Shown here in pieces: positions 25,262 to 34,168 of a stretch of DNA of 64,000 nt (positions are counted from its first letter, which is position 1; the number at the start of each line of letters is the position of its first letter). The notes under the pieces are model-generated. The model was not told the origin of the DNA and did no database searches. It saw only the letters and a program-made list of their open reading frames with translations. Source of the stretch: Proteobacteria bacterium UBA6503 (GTDB lineage Bacteria; Pseudomonadota; Alphaproteobacteria; UBA1280; UBA6503); contig DJLZ01000001.1 of NCBI GenBank assembly GCA_002436405.1, positions 868,713-932,712 on the forward strand. The letters run 5' to 3'. The position numbers were made by a program, and so were the translations under genes.

Positions 25262-25555
25262 ATGTCAACAGTAGATATCCCTCTCGTTGAAAAGTTGGCG
25301 CAGCTTAGCCGCCTCACATTCACCGAAAATGAGAAAGAGACTCTCCAGCAAGAACTGGGGAACATTCTGGACTTCATCTCACAGCTACAGGAAGTTAATA
25401 CCGACGGTGTTCAACCAATGTCAAGCACCGTAGGCGCCGCTTCAACATACGAGCGCCCAGACGAAGTGACTGAAGAAAACCGTCGTGAAGAGTACCTAGC
25501 CGTTGCACCGAAGAGTGAAATGGGCTTCTACGTTGTACCACGCGTGATTGAATAG
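25262..25555 (+). CDS. gatC: Aspartyl/glutamyl-tRNA amidotransferase subunit C
   Basis: GatC stabilises the GatAB core that amidates misacylated Glu-tRNA(Gln) or Asp-tRNA(Asn). 97 residues starting MSTVDIPLVEKLAQLSRLTFTE, with the typical EKETLQQELGNILDFISQLQEV and the C-terminal PKSEMGFYVVPRVIE. First of a gatC-gatA-gatB operon with 12- and 15-nt gaps. Confidence 0.95.
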   Translation: MSTVDIPLVEKLAQLSRLTFTENEKETLQQELGNILDFISQLQEVNTDGVQPMSSTVGAASTYERPDEVTEENRREEYLAVAPKSEMGFYVVPRVIE

Positions 25556-25567
25556 GGGATAGAGACA

Positions 25568-27037
25568 ATGAGTTTAATTACACTAGGCCTGAAAGAAGCG
25601 GCTACAAAACTTAAAAACAAAGAAATTTCAGCGGTTGAGCTTACCAAAGCAACCCTTGACCGTATTGACGAACGTAACGGCACCATTAACGCCTACAACG
25701 TGGTTTGCCACGATGTTGCGATGAAGATGGCTGAAGAATCAGACAAGCGCATTGCCTCAGGCGAAGCTGGCCTGATTGAAGGTGTGCCAATCGGCATGAA
25801 AGACCTGTTCTGCACCAAAGGTGTTTCAACAACAGCGTCATCAAAAATCTTGTCAAACTTTGTGCCTCCGTACGAGTCTACAGTTTCAGGTAAACTATGG
25901 AACGCTGGCGGCGTGATGATGGGTAAAACCAACCTTGACGAATTTGCCATGGGCTCATCAAACGAAACCTCATTCACAGGTAAAGTACTTAACCCTTGGG
26001 ACACTACCCTTACACCAGGTGGTTCATCAGGTGGCTCATCAGCTGCGGTAGCTGACTTTATGTGTGCGGGTGCGACTGGTACTGATACGGGTGGTTCAAT
26101 CCGTCAGCCAGCCTCATTCACTGGTATTGTTGGTATTAAGCCAACTTACGGCCGTTGCAGCCGTTACGGTATCGTGGCCTTCGCTTCGTCACTTGACCAA
26201 GCTGGCGCCATGACCCGTAACGTGGAAGACGCAGCGCTTATGCTACGTGCCATGAGCGGCCACGACCCGCTAGATTCAACCTCAGCTTCAAACCCTGTTG
26301 AAGCTTGGGACGAAACCCTGAACGACTTTGACCCTAAAGGCCTGCGCATTGGCCTACCGAAGGAATACTTCATTGAAGGTCTGGATCCAAACATCCGTAA
26401 AGCTGTTGACGATGCTGTGAAGCGCTTTACTGACGCTGGCGCTGAAGTAAAAGAAATTTCACTTCCGCATACAAAATACGCAGTACCAACGTACTACATT
26501 ATTGCCCCAGCTGAAGCGGCTTCAAACCTATCACGCTACGACGGCATGCGCTTTGGCTACCGTGCTGAAGGCGAAAACCTAGCCCAAACATACTCGAACT
26601 CACGTTCAGAAGGTTTCGGTTGGGAAGTTAAGCGCCGTATTATGGTGGGTAACTACACGCTTTCATCAGGCTACTACGATGCGTACTACATTAAGGCGCA
26701 AAAGGTACGTGCCCTAATCGCACAAGACTTTGCAAACGCCTACAAAGAAGTGGACGTTATCTTCACACCTACAGCGCCTTCAACAGCGTTTAAACTAGGT
26801 GACAAGATCTCTGACCCAATTCAGATGTACCTAAATGACGTATTTACCGTTGCAACTTCATTGGCGGGTCTACCTGGTATTTCAGTACCAGCAGGCTTGG
26901 TTGAAGGTTTGCCAGTTGGCCTACAAATTATTGGCCAAGCGTTCGGTGAAGAAAAACTGCTACAGGTTGCCCAAGCCCACGAGAAAATGTGCGGCTTTCA
27001 AATGCGCGCACCTAACGCAACAGCAACTGCAGCATAA
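25568..27037 (+). CDS. gatA: Aspartyl/glutamyl-tRNA amidotransferase subunit A
   Basis: Amidase-signature glutaminase subunit that releases ammonia for GatB. 489 residues. The Ser-cisSer-Lys triad is visible: K78 in GVPIGMKDLF, the cis-Ser in PGGSSGGSSAAVAD and the nucleophile Ser in GTDTGGSIRQPASF. Length and C-terminal LPGISVPAGLVEGLPVGLQIIG are typical. Core codon style (TCA for Ser). Confidence 0.97.
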   Translation: MSLITLGLKEAATKLKNKEISAVELTKATLDRIDERNGTINAYNVVCHDVAMKMAEESDKRIASGEAGLIEGVPIGMKDLFCTKGVSTTASSKILSNFVPPYESTVSGKLWNAGGVMMGKTNLDEFAMGSSNETSFTGKVLNPWDTTLTPGGSSGGSSAAVADFMCAGATGTDTGGSIRQPASFTGIVGIKPTYGRCSRYGIVAFASSLDQAGAMTRNVEDAALMLRAMSGHDPLDSTSASNPVEAWDETLNDFDPKGLRIGLPKEYFIEGLDPNIRKAVDDAVKRFTDAGAEVKEISLPHTKYAVPTYYIIAPAEAASNLSRYDGMRFGYRAEGENLAQTYSNSRSEGFGWEVKRRIMVGNYTLSSGYYDAYYIKAQKVRALIAQDFANAYKEVDVIFTPTAPSTAFKLGDKISDPIQMYLNDVFTVATSLAGLPGISVPAGLVEGLPVGLQIIGQAFGEEKLLQVAQAHEKMCGFQMRAPNATATAA

Positions 27038-27052
27038 GAAGGGATCAGAAAA

Positions 27053-28507
27053 ATGACATCAGTATACGATCAATACGAAATTGTTATCGGTCTTGAAATT
27101 CATGCCCAGCTAACAACAAAATCAAAGCTGTTCTCAGGCTCAAGCACTGAGTTTGGCGCTGACCCTAACACCCAAACATGCCCAGTTGACCTTGGCATGC
27201 CAGGCGTGCTGCCAGTGCTAAACACTGCCGCTGTTGACGCTGCTATTAAAACAGGCCTAGCCCTGCGTGCAGAAGTAAACAAAGAAAGCGTGTTTGCCCG
27301 TAAGAACTACTTTTACCCTGACCTGCCAAAAGGCTACCAAATTTCACAGTTTGATAAGCCAATCATCGGCAAGGGTACACTAACCATCGACCTTGAAGAC
27401 GGCACAAGCCGCGACATTGGCGTGACACGCCTGCACCTAGAAGAAGACGCTGGTAAATCAGTGCACGACTTCGGTGCCGACAACGTAAGCCACGTTGACC
27501 TTAACCGTGCGGGTATTCCTTTGATGGAAATCGTGTCAGAGCCTGACATGCGTACCCCAGAAGAAGCTGGCGCCTACGTACGTAAGATGCGTGCCATCGT
27601 GCGCTTCCTTGGTGTGTGTGACGGTAACATGGAGCAAGGCTCAATGCGTTGTGACGCTAACGTATCAGTACGCAAAAAAGGCACAACTGAGTTTGGTACC
27701 CGTACTGAAACGAAAAACCTAAACTCAGCCCGTAACATTCAGCGTGCGATTGCATACGAAGCCATGCGCCAGATTGATATTCTGGAAGAAGGTGGCGAGA
27801 TTGTTCAAGAAACACGCCTATGGGATGCACAAAAGAACGTAACACGTTCAATGCGTGGTAAAGAAAACGCGCACGACTACCGTTACTTCCCGTGCCCAGA
27901 CCTATTGCCAGTACGTTTTGACGATGCTCGCATCGAGCGTAACAAGCAAGAAATGCCAGAACTTCCTGATGCCTTGAAAGAGCGCTTCATGAACGACTAC
28001 GGCCTATCTGCTTACGATGCGTCAGTGCTTTCATCAAGCCGCGCAACGTCTGACTACTACGACGCTGTTGTAGCTGGTGGCAAACGTGATGCAAAAATCG
28101 CAGCTAACTGGATTATGGTTGAGCTATTCGGTGCCCTAAACAAACAAGGTAAAGACATTGAAGAAAGCCCAGTTTCACCTGAGAACATGGGTAAAATGCT
28201 AGACCTCATCGCTGACGGTACCATTAGCGGTAAAATTGCGAAGACTGTTTTCGAAGAAATGTTCGATAACGGTAAAGACCCTGAAGCTGTTGTTGAAGAG
28301 AAGGGCCTAAAGCAAATCTCAGATGAAGGTGCGATTGAGAAAATCATCGACGACATCATCGCTGCAAACCCTAAACAGGTTGAGCAAATCAAAAACGGGA
28401 ACGACAAACTGATTGGTTGGTTCGTGGGTCAAACCATGCAAGCAACTAAAGGTAAAGCGAACCCAGGTATCGTTAACAAGCTGCTAAACGCTAAGCTTAG
28501 AAGCTAA
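27053..28507 (+). CDS. gatB: Aspartyl/glutamyl-tRNA amidotransferase subunit B
   Basis: GatB phosphorylates the misacylated tRNA and transfers ammonia to it. 484 residues with the family signature EIVIGLEIHAQLTTKSKLFSG at the start, zinc/active-site region LPKGYQISQFDKPI, the HLEEDAGKSVH motif and the C-terminal YqeY-like helical tail (NKLIGWFVGQTMQATKGKANP, here NDKLIGWF...). Complete. Confidence 0.97.
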   Translation: MTSVYDQYEIVIGLEIHAQLTTKSKLFSGSSTEFGADPNTQTCPVDLGMPGVLPVLNTAAVDAAIKTGLALRAEVNKESVFARKNYFYPDLPKGYQISQFDKPIIGKGTLTIDLEDGTSRDIGVTRLHLEEDAGKSVHDFGADNVSHVDLNRAGIPLMEIVSEPDMRTPEEAGAYVRKMRAIVRFLGVCDGNMEQGSMRCDANVSVRKKGTTEFGTRTETKNLNSARNIQRAIAYEAMRQIDILEEGGEIVQETRLWDAQKNVTRSMRGKENAHDYRYFPCPDLLPVRFDDARIERNKQEMPELPDALKERFMNDYGLSAYDASVLSSSRATSDYYDAVVAGGKRDAKIAANWIMVELFGALNKQGKDIEESPVSPENMGKMLDLIADGTISGKIAKTVFEEMFDNGKDPEAVVEEKGLKQISDEGAIEKIIDDIIAANPKQVEQIKNGNDKLIGWFVGQTMQATKGKANPGIVNKLLNAKLRS

Positions 28508-28528
28508 CGAACGGCCTATTTGAATGGT

Positions 28529-28565
28529 TAAGCCCTTTTGTTGAGTCACTTCGCAAAAGGGCTTT
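28529..28565 (+). terminator. Terminator of gatCAB
   Basis: AAGCCCTTTTG (28529-28539) pairs with CAAAAGGGCTT (28553-28563) across a 13-nt loop. Confidence 0.82.
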
Positions 28566-28592
28566 TCTATAAACTGATGTAAGGATTTTGAA

Positions 28593-29009
28593 ATGATTGA
28601 AGCTATTCGTTATCACGACTTTTGCGCGGGTCACCGTGTGGCGGGGCACGAAAATAAATGTGCGCATTTGCATGGACACAACTACCGTATTTACTTCCAT
28701 TGCACCGCTGAAGCGACGGATAACCTTGGCCGTGTAATTGATTTTTCAGTCATCAAAGCGACCCTTTGCAACTGGCTGGAAGACAACTGGGATCACCGCT
28801 TTTTGGTGTGGGAAGAAGACCCACTTGCAAACGACATCGCTAAACTAGACGATGCCACCGTGAAATTACCGTTTAACCCAACAGCTGAAAACATGGCGCA
28901 GTACCTTGTTGAAACCGTCGCTCCACAACAGCTTAAAGGCTCGGGCGTGACTCTCCACAAATGCGTGGTGGAAGAAACCCGCAAGTGTTCGGCTAGTTAT
29001 AGTAAATAA
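28593..29009 (+). CDS. queD: 6-carboxy-tetrahydropterin synthase QueD
   Basis: QueD makes 6-carboxy-tetrahydropterin in queuosine (7-deazaguanine) synthesis. 138 residues with zinc ligands in CAGHRV and in CAHLHGHNYRIYFH, the nucleophilic Cys just before them, DNWDHRFLV near 65 and the C-terminal VEETRKCSASY with the conserved Glu. AAGGA lies upstream of the ATG. No other queuosine genes are in the window. Confidence 0.93.
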   Translation: MIEAIRYHDFCAGHRVAGHENKCAHLHGHNYRIYFHCTAEATDNLGRVIDFSVIKATLCNWLEDNWDHRFLVWEEDPLANDIAKLDDATVKLPFNPTAENMAQYLVETVAPQQLKGSGVTLHKCVVEETRKCSASYSK

Positions 29010-29011
29010 AC

Positions 29012-29051
29012 AAAAAGCCGCCCCAGTGTTAATAACTCGGGGCGGCTTTTT
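29012..29051. terminator. Bidirectional terminator between queD and a small gene
   Basis: GCCGCCCC (29017-29024) pairs with GGGGCGGC (29039-29046), with A5 before and T5 after, shared by the convergent genes. Confidence 0.9.
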
Positions 29052-29053
29052 CG

Positions 29054-29218
29054 TTAATACTGAGAATGGTACAAAAACCACTCAGCTTTTTGGGGCTGCC
29101 AGCAGTACATTTTTTGGTCATCACCAAGGCCAAGGACACGGCTTTCACGTTGGATACCGTCAGCCCAGTGGCTTGTGATTTGAACAATTTTAACACCTGC
29201 TGGTTTTGGCGTTTTCAT
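29054..29218 (-). CDS. Small 54-residue basic/aromatic protein
   Basis: Read directly from the minus strand: ATG at 29218, TAA at 29054-29056, sequence starting MKTPKPAGVKIVQITSHWAD and ending AEWFLYHSQY. A clear GGAG Shine-Dalgarno is 7 nt upstream and a strong terminator begins right after the stop, so it is very likely translated even though it is short. Four Trp/Tyr-rich positions near the end; no membrane segment. No family recognised. It shares the TAACGA-hairpin 3' end of the accessory genes. Confidence 0.68.
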   Translation of the reverse strand: MKTPKPAGVKIVQITSHWADGIQRESRVLGLGDDQKMYCWQPQKAEWFLYHSQY

Positions 29219-29345
29219 AAGTCTCCTTATTAAATTGGGGAGAAGAGGGGTAGAAAGAACGTTGGATTGTAAAAGAAATAAAGATAATTAAGGTTTGATA
29301 GTTATAGGTCGTATCGGCGCAAAATCAAGCAATAAACTTCAAGCA

Positions 29346-29375
29346 AAAACCGTCAAAGTTGCCTTTGACGGTTTT
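29346..29375 (-). terminator. Terminator of the VirB11-like gene
   Basis: AAAACCGTCAAAG (29346-29358) pairs with CTTTGACGGTTTT (29363-29375) across TTGC. Symmetric, so possibly bidirectional. Confidence 0.88.
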
Positions 29376-29396
29376 AGGTAAGCTTTGCTAGGCAAT

Positions 29397-30425
29397 TTAT
29401 TGATGTGTGTCTGGCTGATGTGCCTCAGGGTTCTCGTTCGGGTTGACCTCAAGCAGGTCTTCCTCACCCTTCAGGCGGGTGTAGTAGGCTACGTTGCCTT
29501 TGCCCTTCACGCGGTTGAGCTGCACAACGCCGTAAATATCGTCAATCAGCTGACGGCGCAGGGCTTGGATAACACTTTCCTGCATATCGCCATTCAATAG
29601 CACACGGTTAAGCACCGCATCCATCGCCATTTTAGGGTTGTTTGCGTGGATGGTTGCCATTGACCCTTCGTGACCTGTGTTAATGGCTGAACAGAACGTA
29701 AAGGCGTTTTCTTTACGAATCTCACCCAGAATAATACGGTCAGGGCGCATACGCAGACATGCGTTCATCAGGTCGTTAATATCAAGCTGGCCAATACCTG
29801 TTTTGTTGGCCGAGAAAATAAGCGGCACCCAGTTTTTGTGCGGGATTTTAAGCTCGGGCACGTCTTCCATACTAATCAGGCGCTCATCCTCAGGGATATA
29901 TTTAATAATGGCATTCAAGAAACTGGTTTTACCAGAACCTGTACCACCCGAAATGAGCAGCGTTTTTTGCGTTTTCACGCACTCGATAATGGTTTTCTTG
30001 TCTTCTTCTGTAAGCTGAAAGTCGTCAATGGTAAAGGTGCGGTCACGCTGGAGACGAATGGTCATTGAAAATTCGTTCGGGGTGGCAAAGCCTGCAACTA
30101 CCTGCACACGGTGGCCACCTGGCATTTTACAAGAAAGCAGTGGTTCGTGCGGGGTGAAAATTTGGCCCGCAAGGTTAGCAAGCACACGGGCAACGTCTTG
30201 CAGTTGGTTAAGGGTCATCTCAGGGTCTTCGATGAACTTCCACGAGCCGTCAGGCAGTTCAAGGCCAACTTCGCCCGGTTTATTAATAACAATCTCTTTA
30301 ATATCGTTATTTGAAATATATTTAGCGAAAGGCTTTAGCGCACGCTGCGAGATTGGATCAAGCTCTTTCACGAAGTCGACAAAGTCGAGCCGTTCCATTT
30401 CACGTTCGTCAATTGCCTGCACCAT
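29397..30425 (-). CDS. VirB11-like secretion ATPase
   Basis: 342 residues. Hexameric ATPases of this family power type IV secretion or conjugation from the inner membrane. Evidence: the N-terminal domain segment NNDIKEIVINKPGEVGLEL, the Walker A GGTGSGKTSFLNAI, the Asp box-like MEDVPELKIP, Walker B RPDRIILGEIR and the His box GHEGSMATIHANNP. All motifs intact. GGGAGG precedes the ATG. It stands alone with its own terminator; other secretion genes are not adjacent, though a TraG/VirB6-like protein lies at 10-11.7 kb. Confidence 0.88.
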   Translation of the reverse strand: MVQAIDEREMERLDFVDFVKELDPISQRALKPFAKYISNNDIKEIVINKPGEVGLELPDGSWKFIEDPEMTLNQLQDVARVLANLAGQIFTPHEPLLSCKMPGGHRVQVVAGFATPNEFSMTIRLQRDRTFTIDDFQLTEEDKKTIIECVKTQKTLLISGGTGSGKTSFLNAIIKYIPEDERLISMEDVPELKIPHKNWVPLIFSANKTGIGQLDINDLMNACLRMRPDRIILGEIRKENAFTFCSAINTGHEGSMATIHANNPKMAMDAVLNRVLLNGDMQESVIQALRRQLIDDIYGVVQLNRVKGKGNVAYYTRLKGEEDLLEVNPNENPEAHQPDTHQ

Positions 30426-30657
30426 GTGTGGCCTCCCTTAAATTTAGTATCGGAATTTACTGTTTTTATTCTTGTGTCATACCCTATAATTATGGGGACG
30501 GATATTTAAGAAAACAAATAAAATTGCTCAGATTGCCAGAGCATGCCTTTGTTTTAAAACTGTTTGTGGCACTTAGGTGACAAATAGAACCTACAGCCAG
30601 AGCATACAAACAGAATATACAAACAAGGCAAACAACAAGAAGCAGCGAAAGGCTCAC

Positions 30658-32844
30658 ATGCGTAAGGTACTTGATAATATTGCACGCCGCCTCGGGTGGT
30701 TTTTCTTCAAATACGTGATGGGCGTAAAAGTTACGGGTCTTGAAAATTTGCCCAAGGACGGTGAAAAATACGTTCTGATTGCGAACCACCAATCCTTCCT
30801 TGATGTGCCATTGATGATGTCAATGATGCGTAAGCCCAACTTCATCTTCCCTGCGGATACATTCATTGCGCAAAAGCCATTTTTAAAATTCATTTTTGGG
30901 TTAACAACCACTCAAATTTTCCCGCTGAACCCTGCAAACCCTATGTCGCTACGTCATCTGATTCGCTTTAGCCAAGATAATGCTGACAGCCCCGTGGTTA
31001 TCTTCCCTGAGGGGCGTATTACCACAACGGGCGCTTTGATGAAAATTTACAGCGGTGCGGGCATGGTGGCCGATAAAACAGACGCTAAAATTTTGCCTGT
31101 CCGCCTTGAAGGTTTGCAGTATTCAAAGTTTAGCCGCCTGCAGCATCTTGGTATTCCGCTGAAGTGGTTCCCCCGTGGGGTGCAGATGCACATTCTGCCA
31201 ATGCAAGAGATTGACGTACCTGACGAACTTGTAGGCCGTGCCCGCCGTATGGCTGTGACCCAGTGTGTGAGCGACATTATGGTTGAAAGCCATGCCTCAA
31301 CCACCAATACCGACATGACGCTGTTTGAAAAGGTATTCTCAAGCGCGCACAAATACGGCCTAGACCGTGAGATGCTGTCAGACATTACCCGTGTGCCGAT
31401 GACCTATAAAAAGCTTTTGCAAGCTGCGCACGTAGTAGGGCGCCGTTTGTCAAAACACACCAAGTCAGGCGAGTATGTTGGCCTGTTGCTGCCAAACGCC
31501 AATGGTGTGGCCGCTACATTTTTGGGCCTGAGCAAGTTTGGCCGTGTGCCCGCCATGCTTAACTTCTCAGCTGGTGAGGCCAACCTAAAAAACGCCATTA
31601 AAGCGGCGAATATTAAAACGGTTTATACCTCACACGCTTTTGTGGTGGCGGCTAAACTAAGCGAAACCGTTGAAGCCTTAAAAGAAGTTGTTGAAGTGCG
31701 CTATATGGAAGATGTGCGCAAGTCCGTGAATATTTTCCACAAGATTGATGCGGCGCTGTTTGCGCTGCGGCCGCTGACCCCACAGTATAAACCAACTGAC
31801 CCTGCCGTGGTGCTGTTTACGTCTGGTTCAGAAGGGGCGCCTAAGGGCGTGGTGCTGAGCCACAAAAACATTATGACCAACTATGCCCAGCTGCACGCTA
31901 AGTTTGATTTTAACCCCGCTGACCGTCTGCTTGGTGCCATGCCGATGTTCCACTCATTCGGCCTGATGGGGTGCTTCTTGCTGCCGCTATTTTTGGGGAT
32001 TCGTGCGTTTTTATATCCATCACCGCTGCACTTCCGTGCGATTCCTGAATTGGTGTACGACTTTAGAGCCACCATTATGTTCGGAACGGATACATTCCTG
32101 AGCCGTTATGCCCGCTTTGCCCACCCTTATGATTTCTTCACGACCCGTATGGTGTTTGCAGGCGCTGAGAAACTGAAGGAAGAAACCCGCAGCAAATGGG
32201 CACGCGACTTTGGCGTTAAGGTGATTGAAGGCTACGGTGCAACTGAAACCAGCCCCGCGCTTTGCGTAAACACCCTGATGGAATCTAAACCCGGTACAGG
32301 GGGTAAACTGTTGCCGATGGTGGAACATCACCTCCACGATATGGAGGGCATTGAAGAGGGTGGCCGTTTGCACGTGCGTGCCCCAAACGTGATGCTTGGA
32401 TACTTGCGTGTTGATAATCCTGGCGTTATTGAACCACCGCATACCGCAGAAGAAGGCCCCGGCTGGTATGATACGGGCGACATTGTAAAAATTGATGACG
32501 AGGGCTTTGTGCATATTCTTGATCGTGCAAAGCGCTTTGCCAAAGTGGCTGGCGAGATGGTGCCTCTTGGCACCGTTGAAAAGGTGATTAACGAAGCATG
32601 GAAAGACGACCATCACGCCATTTTGGCCGTGGAAGACAGCCTTAAGGGTGAAAAACTTGTACTGTTTACCACCAATGACAAGATTGACCGCAGCGCGTTG
32701 AAAAAAGAATTAAAGGCAAATAAGCTGCCCGACCTTTACCTCCCGCGTGAGGTTTTGTATATTAGTCCCATGCCGCTTTTGGGAACAGGTAAAACCGATT
32801 ACCCAAAACTTAAAAAGCAGTATTTAGAAGAACAAAAAGCTTAG
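30658..32844 (+). CDS. aas: Bifunctional lysophospholipid acyltransferase / acyl-ACP synthetase
   Basis: Aas reacylates lysophosphatidylethanolamine using acyl-ACP that it makes itself. 728 residues from ATG 30658 (AAAGG upstream). The N-terminal PlsC-type domain has NHQSFLDVP (H-x4-D) and FPEGRITTTG. The C-terminal AMP-binding domain has the P-loop FTSGSEGAPKGVVLSH, GYGATETSPALCVN and YDTGDIV. Domain order and length match the E. coli enzyme of about 719 residues. A candidate -10 TATAAT is at 30485-30490. Confidence 0.92.
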   Translation: MRKVLDNIARRLGWFFFKYVMGVKVTGLENLPKDGEKYVLIANHQSFLDVPLMMSMMRKPNFIFPADTFIAQKPFLKFIFGLTTTQIFPLNPANPMSLRHLIRFSQDNADSPVVIFPEGRITTTGALMKIYSGAGMVADKTDAKILPVRLEGLQYSKFSRLQHLGIPLKWFPRGVQMHILPMQEIDVPDELVGRARRMAVTQCVSDIMVESHASTTNTDMTLFEKVFSSAHKYGLDREMLSDITRVPMTYKKLLQAAHVVGRRLSKHTKSGEYVGLLLPNANGVAATFLGLSKFGRVPAMLNFSAGEANLKNAIKAANIKTVYTSHAFVVAAKLSETVEALKEVVEVRYMEDVRKSVNIFHKIDAALFALRPLTPQYKPTDPAVVLFTSGSEGAPKGVVLSHKNIMTNYAQLHAKFDFNPADRLLGAMPMFHSFGLMGCFLLPLFLGIRAFLYPSPLHFRAIPELVYDFRATIMFGTDTFLSRYARFAHPYDFFTTRMVFAGAEKLKEETRSKWARDFGVKVIEGYGATETSPALCVNTLMESKPGTGGKLLPMVEHHLHDMEGIEEGGRLHVRAPNVMLGYLRVDNPGVIEPPHTAEEGPGWYDTGDIVKIDDEGFVHILDRAKRFAKVAGEMVPLGTVEKVINEAWKDDHHAILAVEDSLKGEKLVLFTTNDKIDRSALKKELKANKLPDLYLPREVLYISPMPLLGTGKTDYPKLKKQYLEEQKA

Positions 32845-32897
32845 ATAAATCAAATAGCTAAGCAAAAAACGCAAAAACCACATGTAGGGGATACACC

Positions 32898-33896
32898 ATG
32901 CGTACATTCATCATCGGCTTTATCATGATTTTAACAGGTTTGGTTTTCGGGGTAACTTTGACCGAAATTAGCTTGCGCACTTTTATGCCTGAGCTTGCAC
33001 AAAAACAAACAACTGTTGAAACAGGTTACATCACGAACCTAACCACAAAAAGCGATGCTGAGCTAAACGAACATGGCTTCCGCGAGGCTGATGCCCTCAC
33101 AGGCCTTCAAGCAGACAGTTGGATTGCCCTAGGTGGTAGCACTGCCTTTGGTGTAGGCGTGGATGCTGATAAGCGTTTTTCAGAAGAATTTGAAACCCTA
33201 ACAGGTCAAAAAGTGTACAACGCCGCCCAAGTGGGTATGGACGCTGACATGAAAGCCGAGCTTGCTGCGATTGAAAAGCTAGAGCCTGCAGCCCAAAAGG
33301 TTGTGTACGTGATTGATCTTGGCCTACCACCACATGTACTGCTTGGCCGTGATGCCCCAGAAGGTCTAAACCCGAAACAGTCTTTCATTGATTCATTGGT
33401 GCTTAAGCAAGTTCTAACTGGTCAATCAGCTCCAGTTGAACAAAAGATTGAAGCATGGTCGCTTGAAGATGCTGATGCATACGCTAAAAAAGTGGCCCGT
33501 ACCTTTGTAAAATACCGCACTGTGAACGAGCACTTTATTGTATTGGTAGCGCCATCGCGTGGCCATTCGTTTGAAAATAGCTATGGTGCCACTCACCGCA
33601 ATAACCAAAAAATTGTGACCGATGCGCTGCGCCGCCACCAAGGTATTTACGCGGTTGATCTGTCATACCTAGCCAAGATGGATTACGCTGACCAAAGCAT
33701 GCTTTACAGCGATGATGCTCGCCTAAACGAAAAAGGCCACAGCCTGCTTGCAAACGGTTTTTTGAAACAATTTGAAACTTTTAGTACTTGGAAATCGTTT
33801 GATGAACTGACCCCTGAAGAACAAGAGCAGGTGCGTGAAGATATGCGCCGCACTCAGGAAGAGGAAGCCCAAAAGCGTGCACAAAACCCATTTTAA
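32898..33896 (+). CDS. Membrane-anchored SGNH/GDSL-like hydrolase
   Basis: 332 residues: an N-terminal membrane helix (about 3-24) followed by a periplasmic domain. GGSTAFGVGVD near 79 is an SGNH block-I-like motif with the Ser nucleophile, and DDARLNEKGHSLLANGF near 275 gives the block-V D...H pair. Such enzymes act as esterases or acetyltransferases on glycans or lipids. The C-terminus is charged (PEEQEQVREDMRRTQEEEAQKR). It precedes a small single-helix membrane protein by 78 nt. Confidence 0.72.
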   Translation: MRTFIIGFIMILTGLVFGVTLTEISLRTFMPELAQKQTTVETGYITNLTTKSDAELNEHGFREADALTGLQADSWIALGGSTAFGVGVDADKRFSEEFETLTGQKVYNAAQVGMDADMKAELAAIEKLEPAAQKVVYVIDLGLPPHVLLGRDAPEGLNPKQSFIDSLVLKQVLTGQSAPVEQKIEAWSLEDADAYAKKVARTFVKYRTVNEHFIVLVAPSRGHSFENSYGATHRNNQKIVTDALRRHQGIYAVDLSYLAKMDYADQSMLYSDDARLNEKGHSLLANGFLKQFETFSTWKSFDELTPEEQEQVREDMRRTQEEEAQKRAQNPF

Positions 33897-33974
33897 TGGG
33901 TAACCCTTTAATTTACACGTGGCTTAAAGTTAATGTGGGCTTCCATAAGTTATTAAACGATGGGAATAAAACAC

Positions 33975-34151
33975 ATGAACACACCTTACGATAAGAAAAT
34001 TGAAAATGTGGCCGGCGAAAAAGATGCCCGCCCACAATCAGCCTTTAAATACGGCGAACGTAAACAATCACTCCTTAAATTTGCAGCCATCTTTTTCGCT
34101 GTAATGGTTGTAGGAACGTTGGCGGTAACAATTCTGCTTAAAGCAAACTAA
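33975..34151 (+). CDS. Small single-pass membrane protein
   Basis: 58 residues from ATG 33975, with GGGA upstream; an ATG at 33960 overlaps the Shine-Dalgarno. A hydrophilic N-terminal half is followed by one membrane helix (about 37-54, FAAIFFAVMVVGTLAVTILL) and a short Lys end. Function unknown; probably cotranscribed with the SGNH-like gene. Confidence 0.6.
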   Translation: MNTPYDKKIENVAGEKDARPQSAFKYGERKQSLLKFAAIFFAVMVVGTLAVTILLKAN

Positions 34152-34168
34152 TGGCATAAACGATGGTA

